Below, piece by piece: positions 16,017 to 23,073 of a stretch of 64,000 nt of DNA. The translations under genes and the position numbers were made by a program. How positions within the stretch are numbered: the stretch's first letter is position 1; each line of letters opens with the position of its first letter. The stretch spans positions 1 to 64,000 of the forward strand of contig JAZSEW010000016.1 of assembly GCA_045531895.1 (NCBI GenBank), in the 5' to 3' direction. The DNA is from SIG299 sp045531895. GTDB taxonomy: Bacteria; Bacillota; Clostridia; Lachnospirales; Lachnospiraceae. A model generated the notes under the pieces. The model was not told where the DNA came from and ran no database searches. It saw only the letters and a list, made by a program, of their open reading frames with translations.

Positions 16017-16634
16017 ATGACCGAACACGAATGGGACCAAAAACTGAAAATTCAAACTATTGGCCGGGACGATAAGCATGCCGACCAGTTCCACCACCCA
16101 TACGAACCGACTCCTTACTGTGTGTTGGAACGTTTAAGAGATAAGGGCTACATCACAAAGAACTCCATTCTTGTGGACTATGGCTGCGGTAAAGGGCGCG
16201 TAGGATTCTTCCTTGCCCATAAAATCGGCTGTAAGTGTATCGGTCTGGAATATGACCCGCCGATTTTTAAGCAGGCAGAGGAGAATCTGCACACTTATAA
16301 GGCAAACAAAGGCAACTGCGGCACCGTCTCTTTCCTTTGTGAAAGTGCAGAAAAATATGAAGTCTCCGATGCTGACTGCTTCTATTTTTTCAACCCCTTC
16401 ACTGTGGAAATTCTGCGCTCCGTGATGCAGCAGATTATCGGCTCCTACTATGAAAATCCGCGTCCAATGAAACTGTTTTTTTACTATCCGGACCCGGAGT
16501 ATGTCAGTTACCTTCTTACCGGAGACAATTCCGGTATGTTGGATGACCTGTATTTTCTGGATGAAATTGACTGCAGAGATTTATTCGAAGGCAATGATGA
16601 ACGAGAAAAAATCATGATATTTGAACTAGGATAA
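16017..16634 (+). CDS. SAM-dependent methyltransferase
   Basis: The 205-residue protein has the class I methyltransferase SAM-binding motif ILVDYGCGKGRVGFFLA, followed by the acidic ribose-binding GLEYDPP. A later DCFYFFNPF segment is typical of motif IV. The start at 16017 has AAAAGGAG 8 bp upstream; the longer frame to 15948 overlaps the preceding gene and has no RBS. The methyl acceptor is unknown. The gene follows the XRE/membrane pair on the same strand. Confidence 0.85.
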   Translation: MTEHEWDQKLKIQTIGRDDKHADQFHHPYEPTPYCVLERLRDKGYITKNSILVDYGCGKGRVGFFLAHKIGCKCIGLEYDPPIFKQAEENLHTYKANKGNCGTVSFLCESAEKYEVSDADCFYFFNPFTVEILRSVMQQIIGSYYENPRPMKLFFYYPDPEYVSYLLTGDNSGMLDDLYFLDEIDCRDLFEGNDEREKIMIFELG

Positions 16635-16637
16635 TAC

Positions 16638-16667
16638 TTGCAATCAATATACAAAATATAGTATAAT
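16638..16667 (+). promoter_or_regulatory. Promoter of the GH13 gene
   Basis: TTGCAA (16638-16643) and TATAAT (16662-16667) are 18 bp apart. The transcript should start near 16674, at the very beginning of the palindromic leader element. Confidence 0.65.
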
Positions 16668-16671
16668 GTGC

Positions 16672-16797
16672 GCAAAGGACGAAGTAGAATCCATCAAAGA
16701 AGCCTTGTCAAACTCGTTTGAACAAAGCTTCTTTGATGGATTCTTGTAGTGAAGCGACCGAGGAAATGCAGAGCATTTACGAGGCTGCGTCCTTTGC
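16672..16797 (+). repeat. 126-nt palindromic leader element of the GH13 gene
   Basis: The outer arms GCAAAGGACG and CGTCCTTTGC pair. Inside is a perfect 17-bp stem (starting GAATCCATCAAAG) with a 23-nt loop, a purine-rich stretch GTAGTGAAGCGACCGAGG, and a small hairpin AAATGC-AGA-GCATTT. The element starts at the predicted transcript start and ends about 20 bp before the RBS. It may be a structured regulatory RNA or a short palindromic repeat; no known riboswitch fits by eye. Confidence 0.6.
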
Positions 16798-16832
16798 CTA
16801 ATAACTTATATACAACTAGGGGAGAACTATTT

Positions 16833-18536
16833 ATGGCTTGGTATGACGAGGCAGTATTTTATCACATCTATCCACTGGGGCTTACAAACGCTCCAAAACA
16901 TAATCCTTACGGAGAACCGGAACACCGTTTAAATACACTGCTTCCATGGATTTCTCACATCAAATCCATCGGTTGCAATGCAATTTATATTGGTCCGCTG
17001 TTTGAATCCGTGGGACATGGATACGAAACTACCGATTACAAAAAACTGGACAGCCGTCTTGGCACCAACGAGGATTTAACAAACTTCGTGGCAGAATGTC
17101 ATAGGCAGGGTGTCCGGGTTATTTTAGATGGCGTATTCAATCACACCGGCAGAGATTTTTTCGCTTTTCAGGACATCAAGCAGAACAGAGAAAATTCCAG
17201 ATACAAAGACTGGTACTGTAACGTAAACTTCTGGGGAAACAACGAGTATAACGATGGTTTCACCTATGATAACTGGGGTGGCTATAATCTGCTTGCCAAA
17301 CTGAATCAGCATAATCCGGAGGTTCGAAACTATATCTGTGACGTTATTCGCTTCTGGGTATCCGAATTTGACATTGACGGTATCCGTCTGGACGCTGCCG
17401 ATGTTCTGGATTTCAGCTACATGCAGGCTCTGCGCCAGGTTGCCAATGAAGTAAAGCCTGACTTCTGGCTCATGGGTGAGGTTATTCACGGTGATTATAT
17501 CCGCTGGGTAAACGAAGGCACCTTACATTCCGTAACCAACTATCATTTGCATAAGGCACTGTTTTCCGGTCATAACGACCATAACTATTTTGAAATTGCC
17601 CACACCGTAAAGCGTCTGTACGAAATGGGCGGCAGCCGTCCGGATGGCTTAAAGCTTTACAACTTTGTAGACAATCATGATGTAGAACGAATCTACACAA
17701 AGCTGAATAACAAAAATCATTTTACACCTGCACATATCCTGATGTATACCCTGCCGGGTATTCCTTCCATTTACTATGGTTCCGAATTTGGCATCGAAGG
17801 CCGTAAGGAGCGAGGTTCCGACGATTCTCTGCGTCCAGCTCTTTCTTTGGAAAATTACGCAGATGCATTGGAAACAAACCCTTGCACCAAACTGCTTGCA
17901 GCTCTGGGCAGGCTCCGCCAGAATACACCGGCTCTGTCCTACGGTGAGTATAAAGAGCTGCTCTTAACCAACTGCCAGTATGCCTTTGCAAGAAACTATA
18001 ACGGACAGTCTGTGGTTGTAGCTGTAAACAATGCCGATAACGATTTTTCCGTTACCCTTCCAGCAGGCAACGCAACAGAATATGTGGGAGGCTTATCCGG
18101 CACCCGCGTTTCCGTAAACAACGGTTGCATCTCCGTTACTATCAAGGCAAACTCCGGTGATATCTGGATTCCTGCAGCAGACATAAAAGAAATGACAGAA
18201 GTTGTTCTTGAACCAATTGTGAAGGCTGCTATTGAACCTGCGCCACAGAAGCCCGAAACCACACAGGAAACTACAGCACCTGCCAAAACAGTTGTTGAGG
18301 AGTCAAAGGCAGAAGAAAGCATTAACATCGAAACATCTGCTCCAACTCCTGAGCCTGCAAAGGCACCTGTCACCGCACCAAATAAACCATACGAAGAAAT
18401 GACTGTGGAAGAACTTCAGGCTGCGGTTTTAGAACGCCTGGAAAAAAACGGTCCTGTAACAGAACAAATGAAAAAAGATGTTGCAGAAAACATTTATCAT
18501 GACTCATTAGTAAACTGGATTAAGAGTTTCCACTAA
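16833..18536 (+). CDS. Intracellular alpha-amylase family glycosidase (GH13) with extra C-terminal tail
   Basis: The 567-residue protein has no signal peptide. The four GH13 regions are GVFNHTGRDF, DGIRLDAADVLD with the nucleophile Asp, MGEVIHG with the acid/base Glu, and FVDNHDVERI. It should cleave or transfer alpha-glucans or maltodextrins in the cytoplasm. After the catalytic and small beta domains (to about residue 450) comes a Pro/Glu/Ala/Thr-rich linker of about 70 residues. A 45-residue helical end (EEMTVEELQAAVLERLEKNG) follows that I do not recognise. The start at 16833 follows GGGGAGA. The leader contains a large palindromic element. Confidence 0.9.
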   Translation: MAWYDEAVFYHIYPLGLTNAPKHNPYGEPEHRLNTLLPWISHIKSIGCNAIYIGPLFESVGHGYETTDYKKLDSRLGTNEDLTNFVAECHRQGVRVILDGVFNHTGRDFFAFQDIKQNRENSRYKDWYCNVNFWGNNEYNDGFTYDNWGGYNLLAKLNQHNPEVRNYICDVIRFWVSEFDIDGIRLDAADVLDFSYMQALRQVANEVKPDFWLMGEVIHGDYIRWVNEGTLHSVTNYHLHKALFSGHNDHNYFEIAHTVKRLYEMGGSRPDGLKLYNFVDNHDVERIYTKLNNKNHFTPAHILMYTLPGIPSIYYGSEFGIEGRKERGSDDSLRPALSLENYADALETNPCTKLLAALGRLRQNTPALSYGEYKELLLTNCQYAFARNYNGQSVVVAVNNADNDFSVTLPAGNATEYVGGLSGTRVSVNNGCISVTIKANSGDIWIPAADIKEMTEVVLEPIVKAAIEPAPQKPETTQETTAPAKTVVEESKAEESINIETSAPTPEPAKAPVTAPNKPYEEMTVEELQAAVLERLEKNGPVTEQMKKDVAENIYHDSLVNWIKSFH

Positions 18537-18543
18537 ATAATCT

Positions 18544-18584
18544 ACTACGCTATGACCCAGCAAGGTCATAGCGTAGTTTTTTTA
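18544..18584. terminator. Bidirectional terminator between GH13 and HD-GYP genes
   Basis: A 14-bp perfect stem (ACTACGCTATGACC and its complement, loop CAGCAA) is followed by TTTTTTT on the plus strand. The stop codon of the convergent HD-GYP gene lies inside the stem at 18566. Confidence 0.88.
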
Positions 18585-19861
18585 TTCTTCTCCTTTTTCA
18601 TCAACTCCACAAATAATGGTGCAAGTAATGGATCAAAATGCGTCCCTGTATCTTCTTCTATAATTTTCAGCGCCTTTTCTGCTGAAAAAGCTTCTTTATA
18701 AACCCTTTTCATCGTCAATGCATCATATACATCAGCAAGTGCCATAATTCTTGCACTTACCGGTATTTCTTCACCCGTAAGACCTTCCGGATATCCTCTT
18801 CCATTCCATTTTTCATGATGATAAGTCGCTACCTCTTGAGCAATCTTTACATATTCTTCATCGTTAGTATCTTCAAGGACTTGACAAATCATTTTCCCCC
18901 CTTCTGCTGCATGAGTTTTCATGATTTCAAATTCTTCCTCGGTAAATTTTCCTGGTTTTCTTAAAATTGAATCCGGAACAGCAATTTTACCAATGTCATG
19001 AAGAGGTGCCGCACTAATTATCATCTGTACAAAATCATCCGTAATGGTTTCAGGATACAAACCTGCATCTTTTGCCGCATATACAAGTTTTTTTACATAA
19101 TTTGAGGTATTTTTTACGTGAGTTCCCGTACTACTGTCTCGGCTTTCAATTAAATTGGCAATTCCTATAATCATGCTTGACTGCATAGACTTAATCCGCT
19201 CATTTTGCACAGCAAGATTGTCCGCAAGCTCCTGTTGCGTCAAATTATCATAGTAGCTGTACAATACAATTGCCATAAAAGTCATTCCAAGAAAGGCTGT
19301 TTTCGTCTCCCTGTCTATTAAAGAGGGAATGATTCCCGCAAAAATCACCACGACAGATGCTATCAATATAAACAAATTTCGATTACGAAATCTCTTCGAA
19401 ATATAGTAAAACACAAATATCAAGTACAACAAAGAAACAACATAAGCCCCTATGTATACCATATAATATTCCCCACGCCTATACTCACCATTTTCATTTA
19501 TAAAAAACACAGCTCCGCTGTTTACCAGTACAATCTGAAGCATGGCATGAAGCATCATTAACACACCTGCAAAAAAGGCAGGCTTCTTAATACCACATGC
19601 AATAGAAAGAGGTATCGGCATAATCGGAGTAATACAGAATTCCAGCAACGTAACAATTCTATACAGATTTCCAGACACAGGATAGCTTTCCAGCAACGCT
19701 CTTGTAAACTCAGCCATCATTCCCAAAGAGATTCCCATAAATGTAATAATAAACCACAGCTTTGTTTTAAACGATAATGTCACATTACAACCCGCAAGCA
19801 TTGATGTCGTAATCAGACTTAATACGCAGATCAATATCATAACACCGTAAATTGAATTCAT
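18566..19861 (-). CDS. Membrane-bound HD-GYP phosphodiesterase
   Basis: The 431-residue protein has about seven hydrophobic helices in its first 205 residues, a short coiled linker, then a full HD-GYP domain. Signature residues are APLHDIGKIAVPD, TYHHEKWNGRGYPEGLTG and ALADVYDALT. HD-GYP enzymes degrade c-di-GMP to GMP or pGpG. With its integral membrane part it probably reads a membrane or external signal. GGAGGT lies upstream of the start codon, and a promoter lies at 19924-19952. No GGDEF partner is in the window. Confidence 0.9.
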   Translation of the reverse strand: MNSIYGVMILICVLSLITTSMLAGCNVTLSFKTKLWFIITFMGISLGMMAEFTRALLESYPVSGNLYRIVTLLEFCITPIMPIPLSIACGIKKPAFFAGVLMMLHAMLQIVLVNSGAVFFINENGEYRRGEYYMVYIGAYVVSLLYLIFVFYYISKRFRNRNLFILIASVVVIFAGIIPSLIDRETKTAFLGMTFMAIVLYSYYDNLTQQELADNLAVQNERIKSMQSSMIIGIANLIESRDSSTGTHVKNTSNYVKKLVYAAKDAGLYPETITDDFVQMIISAAPLHDIGKIAVPDSILRKPGKFTEEEFEIMKTHAAEGGKMICQVLEDTNDEEYVKIAQEVATYHHEKWNGRGYPEGLTGEEIPVSARIMALADVYDALTMKRVYKEAFSAEKALKIIEEDTGTHFDPLLAPLFVELMKKEKNKKTTL

Positions 19862-19923
19862 GATACTATAGCACCTCCAACTTGCCTTTTCTTTCGAAAC
19901 TATATTTCATCTTTACCCATTTA

Positions 19924-19952
19924 AATATATCCTAATTTGCTCCTTTTATCAA
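19924..19952 (-). promoter_or_regulatory. Promoter of the HD-GYP gene
   Basis: TTGATA at 19952-19947 and TATATT at 19929-19924 are 17 bp apart on the minus strand, about 60 bp ahead of the start codon. I looked for a c-di-GMP riboswitch in the leader and saw none. Confidence 0.55.
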
Positions 19953-20101
19953 CCCATATTCTACTTTATTGTCCGCATCTATGCCAATAAATCTCTCATA
20001 TCAGGTAATTTACCAACCATTCTAAATATAAAGAAGGCGCTCGCATCAAAGCTAAAATACTTAATCCCGAAGTGTTCCCGAGTTTATCACAGCAAAAAAC
20101 A

Positions 20102-20199
20102 AGCCAGTAACAAATGTTTATCCGAACAGAACCCTGAAGAAACGTTGGTAACGAAAGCGAGTTCTGGCAGGATAAAAAATCTGTCCTGGCTCTTTTTTA
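20102..20199 (+). ncRNA. Candidate structured small RNA of unknown class
   Basis: Four nested stems are seen on the plus strand: AGCCAG with CTGGCT (20102-20107/20186-20191), TTTATCC with GGATAAA (20117-20123/20170-20176), CAGAAC with GTTCTG (20127-20132/20161-20166) and CGTT with AACG (20043-style tip at 20143-20146/20150-20153). The internal loops are A- and G-rich (CCTGAAGAAA, AAAGCGA), and the last stem is followed by TTTTTT. This is the shape of a stand-alone RNA with its own terminator. A weaker T-run on the other strand means it could also serve as a terminator region for pmbA. The flanking parts of 19953-20229 hold no gene. Confidence 0.5.
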
Positions 20200-20229
20200 T
20201 TGTTTCCCCGGATCACACCGGGATTTTAT

Positions 20230-21579
20230 TTATTTACCTGCAATTGTCATTTCCTTAAGTAACACAGACGGCGAACCGCATCTACTGGAGCCAAGTGCAA
20301 ATGGATTAAACTTTAAGTCCTCACCTACACTCGCAATCTCTTTCAGCAGTGTAAAGAAGTTTCCGGACACAGTAATACTCTTTACCGGCTTACCCTTCTT
20401 ACCATCTTCGATACAGAATCCGGAGGCTGCCAACGAGAAATCTCCGGTAATTGGATTCGCACCGGCATGCATACCTTCCACGCTGGTTACATAAATACCG
20501 TTGCCTGCCTCTGCCATCAAATCCTCCAAAGTTCCCTTCACCGGATTAATATAGAAGCTGTATGGACGAATGCCTACATTGGATGCATAGGAAGCTTTGT
20601 GACCATTACCGGTTGTCTTGACTCCGGCCGCCGCAGCAGTCTTTAAGTTATGAAGCAATGTTAAGAACTTACCGCCTTCAATGACATTCTTCTTGTAGGT
20701 TGCAACACCCTCGTCATCAAAGGTTGCCTTCACAAGAGCGTCTTCCTTCATTGGGTCATCGGTCAGAGTCACGATATCTGCTGCAATCTTCTCGCCCTCT
20801 TTATCCTTTAACAGGGAGAGACCCTTCTGGGCTGCTTCTGCGGAGAATACAGACGCATAGGTGGACAACATACTTGCCATTACTTTGTTGGAGAATACTA
20901 CAGGATACTTGCCACTTGGCACAGACTCTGCACCGATGGTATCCACCGCATCCTTTACTGCTTCCTTCGCAATCTTTTCTACGTTGAAGGACTCAAACTT
21001 ACCGGAGGACACCTCCATACCATCGTACATTTCCTCCCCATCTGCCACCACTGCCATGCCATAGGTAAACGCAAATGCCGCACTGTCTTCTAAATCAAGA
21101 CCGTTAGAATTGTACAAAGCAGATTTTGCTTCTACGAAACCTGCATATGCCTGCGTTCCGTCTACCACACGGCTATCGGTAGCATATAACTGATTCTGTA
21201 AGGACAAGGAAAAGTCAATCAATTCTGCTGCCGTCGGAAGCTTTGCTTCTTCTTTTTCCAGCACTGCATAGGTATCACCCTTGGTATGAATAAATGCCTG
21301 CTCTTCGCTCTCAATGGACTTTGCATTCTCTAAAGCACGTTCTACTAAAGAAACCGCTTCTTCTTCAGATAAATGCTCGGTAGAAGCATAGCCCATCTTA
21401 CCATTTACGAGACACTTGAAGCACACGCCAAGACTGGAACTTGTATTAAAGCCCTTTACCTCTGTTTTGAAAATTTCTGTCTGGGTTTCCGCAGATTCAC
21501 TATAGTAAAGCTCGTACTCTTTTACTTCTTTTTCCATGGCAGCCGAAATAACTGCCTGCTTAAATTCCTGATAATTCAT
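20230..21579 (-). CDS. PmbA/TldE-type metalloprotease partner
   Basis: The 449-residue protein matches the second, non-catalytic type of TldD/PmbA subunit. It shows YELYYSESAETQTEIFKTEV near the N-terminus and the C-terminal KPVKSITVSGNFFTLLKEIA and DLKFNPFALGSSRCGSPSVL segments, and it lacks the HExxxH zinc motif. The TldD/TldE pair forms a heterodimeric protease for unfolded or modified peptides. It starts 1 bp after the tldD stop, so the two are translated together. The substrate in this organism is unknown. Confidence 0.9.
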   Translation of the reverse strand: MNYQEFKQAVISAAMEKEVKEYELYYSESAETQTEIFKTEVKGFNTSSSLGVCFKCLVNGKMGYASTEHLSEEEAVSLVERALENAKSIESEEQAFIHTKGDTYAVLEKEEAKLPTAAELIDFSLSLQNQLYATDSRVVDGTQAYAGFVEAKSALYNSNGLDLEDSAAFAFTYGMAVVADGEEMYDGMEVSSGKFESFNVEKIAKEAVKDAVDTIGAESVPSGKYPVVFSNKVMASMLSTYASVFSAEAAQKGLSLLKDKEGEKIAADIVTLTDDPMKEDALVKATFDDEGVATYKKNVIEGGKFLTLLHNLKTAAAAGVKTTGNGHKASYASNVGIRPYSFYINPVKGTLEDLMAEAGNGIYVTSVEGMHAGANPITGDFSLAASGFCIEDGKKGKPVKSITVSGNFFTLLKEIASVGEDLKFNPFALGSSRCGSPSVLLKEMTIAGK

Positions 21580-21580
21580 A

Positions 21581-22963
21581 TTAGCGACCTCCTACTGTAA
21601 TAGATGATACACGAATGAGCGGCTGACCAACATCGGTCGGGATACTGCCGGAGGAAGCTCCGCACATACCCTGTCCACGTTCTAAATTCTTACCTACCAT
21701 ATCGATGTTCATCAAAATGTCGGAGCCCTTACCAATCAGGCTGGCACCACGTACTGCCTCGCAGATTTTACCATTTCTTACAATATAGCCTTCGTCCACC
21801 GCAAAATTGAACTGACCGGTTAATGGATTTACGGAACCACCACCCATCTTCTTTGCATACAGACCATATTCCATAGAAGCAATAATATCCTTATCTTCAT
21901 CGTTACCTGCGGCGATAAAGGTGTTTGTCATACGGGAGGTTGGCTCGTAGGCATAGCTCTGGCGACGGGAATTTCCGGTAGAAGCCATGCCCATACGTCT
22001 GCCGTTTAATTTATCCACCATGTAGGACTTTAAAATACCATTTTCAATGAGTACATTTCTCTGGGATGGAGTACCCTCATCATCGATATTGATGGAACCC
22101 CATCCGTTTGGAATAGTACCATCATCAATCGCAGTAACCTTTTCATTGGCAATCTGCTGTCCAAGCTTGCCTGCAAATACCGACTGGCCAAGAGCCACAC
22201 AGGAAGCCTCCAGGGCATGGCCACATGCTTCGTGGAAAATAACACCGCCAAATGCATTTTCAATCGCAACCGGCATTACACCTGCATCTATGTAACCTGC
22301 GTTAATCATAGTCATTGCCTGACGTGCTGCCTCGATACCCACTTCCTTTGGTGGAAATAACTCGAACAATTCCATGCCGACTCGTGCACCAGGACTACAG
22401 CTTCCGGTCTGGTTTTCCCCATTCTTGCTGGCAATCGCTTCGCAACGGATTCTGGTACGAATCTGACGGTCTTCCGCAAACAGGCCTTCACTATTGGCAA
22501 TCATAATGTTATGGTCTACATCAAGGAAAGATCCTGTTACCTGGGAAATATCCTGATGATACTCCTTTGCTGCCAGACATGCTTCCTTTAAGAAATCAAC
22601 CTTATAGGAATTCTCTACAGATACCGGTACTATCTTTACCGGATGAATATCACCGAATCTACGCTCTCTGAGTACTACATTGGCAATAGCTGCACTGCCT
22701 GTTCCTAATGCATCCGCCACTCTTCTTGCACAGGCTAAGATAGCTCCTCTTTCTAAAGAAGAGGTAGAACCGGAAACTGAGCGGGTTCCTTTAAATACGC
22801 GGATACCTACACCGGCGATAACTGCATCCTCAATTTTGTCGACCTTATCAGATACCATCTGAATGGCTTTCTGGTTGGTGTGTTCTGCAAACACTTCTGC
22901 ATAATCCGCACCAGTGGATAAGGCAATCCCCAGTGCTTCTTTTACCAAGCTTTGTGGTAACAT
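21581..22963 (-). CDS. tldD: TldD-type metalloprotease catalytic subunit
   Basis: The 460-residue protein carries the TldD zinc site HEACGHALEASC (HExxxH) near residue 240. The N-terminal region (GADYAEVFAEHTNQKAIQMV) and the C-terminal GKGSDILMNIDMVGKNLERG also fit the family. TldD with TldE degrades peptides inside a closed cavity and matures some peptide antibiotics in other bacteria. AAGGAGG precedes the ATG. The gene follows clpB after 110 bp on the same strand, and together they suggest a protein-quality cluster. Confidence 0.92.
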   Translation of the reverse strand: MLPQSLVKEALGIALSTGADYAEVFAEHTNQKAIQMVSDKVDKIEDAVIAGVGIRVFKGTRSVSGSTSSLERGAILACARRVADALGTGSAAIANVVLRERRFGDIHPVKIVPVSVENSYKVDFLKEACLAAKEYHQDISQVTGSFLDVDHNIMIANSEGLFAEDRQIRTRIRCEAIASKNGENQTGSCSPGARVGMELFELFPPKEVGIEAARQAMTMINAGYIDAGVMPVAIENAFGGVIFHEACGHALEASCVALGQSVFAGKLGQQIANEKVTAIDDGTIPNGWGSINIDDEGTPSQRNVLIENGILKSYMVDKLNGRRMGMASTGNSRRQSYAYEPTSRMTNTFIAAGNDEDKDIIASMEYGLYAKKMGGGSVNPLTGQFNFAVDEGYIVRNGKICEAVRGASLIGKGSDILMNIDMVGKNLERGQGMCGASSGSIPTDVGQPLIRVSSITVGGR

Positions 22964-23073
22964 AGTAAACCTCCTTCACATAATTACAAGAGCTGCTGCA
23001 AGCCATCCTCGCAACAGCCCCTGCTCCTGTTTCTTATTTATTTTTGTTGAATTTTCTGCATGTTACAGAAATT

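Noticed and set aside
19862..20101. Possible c-di-GMP riboswitch ahead of the HD-GYP gene
   Set aside because: The conserved c-di-GMP-I and -II motifs were looked for and not seen.
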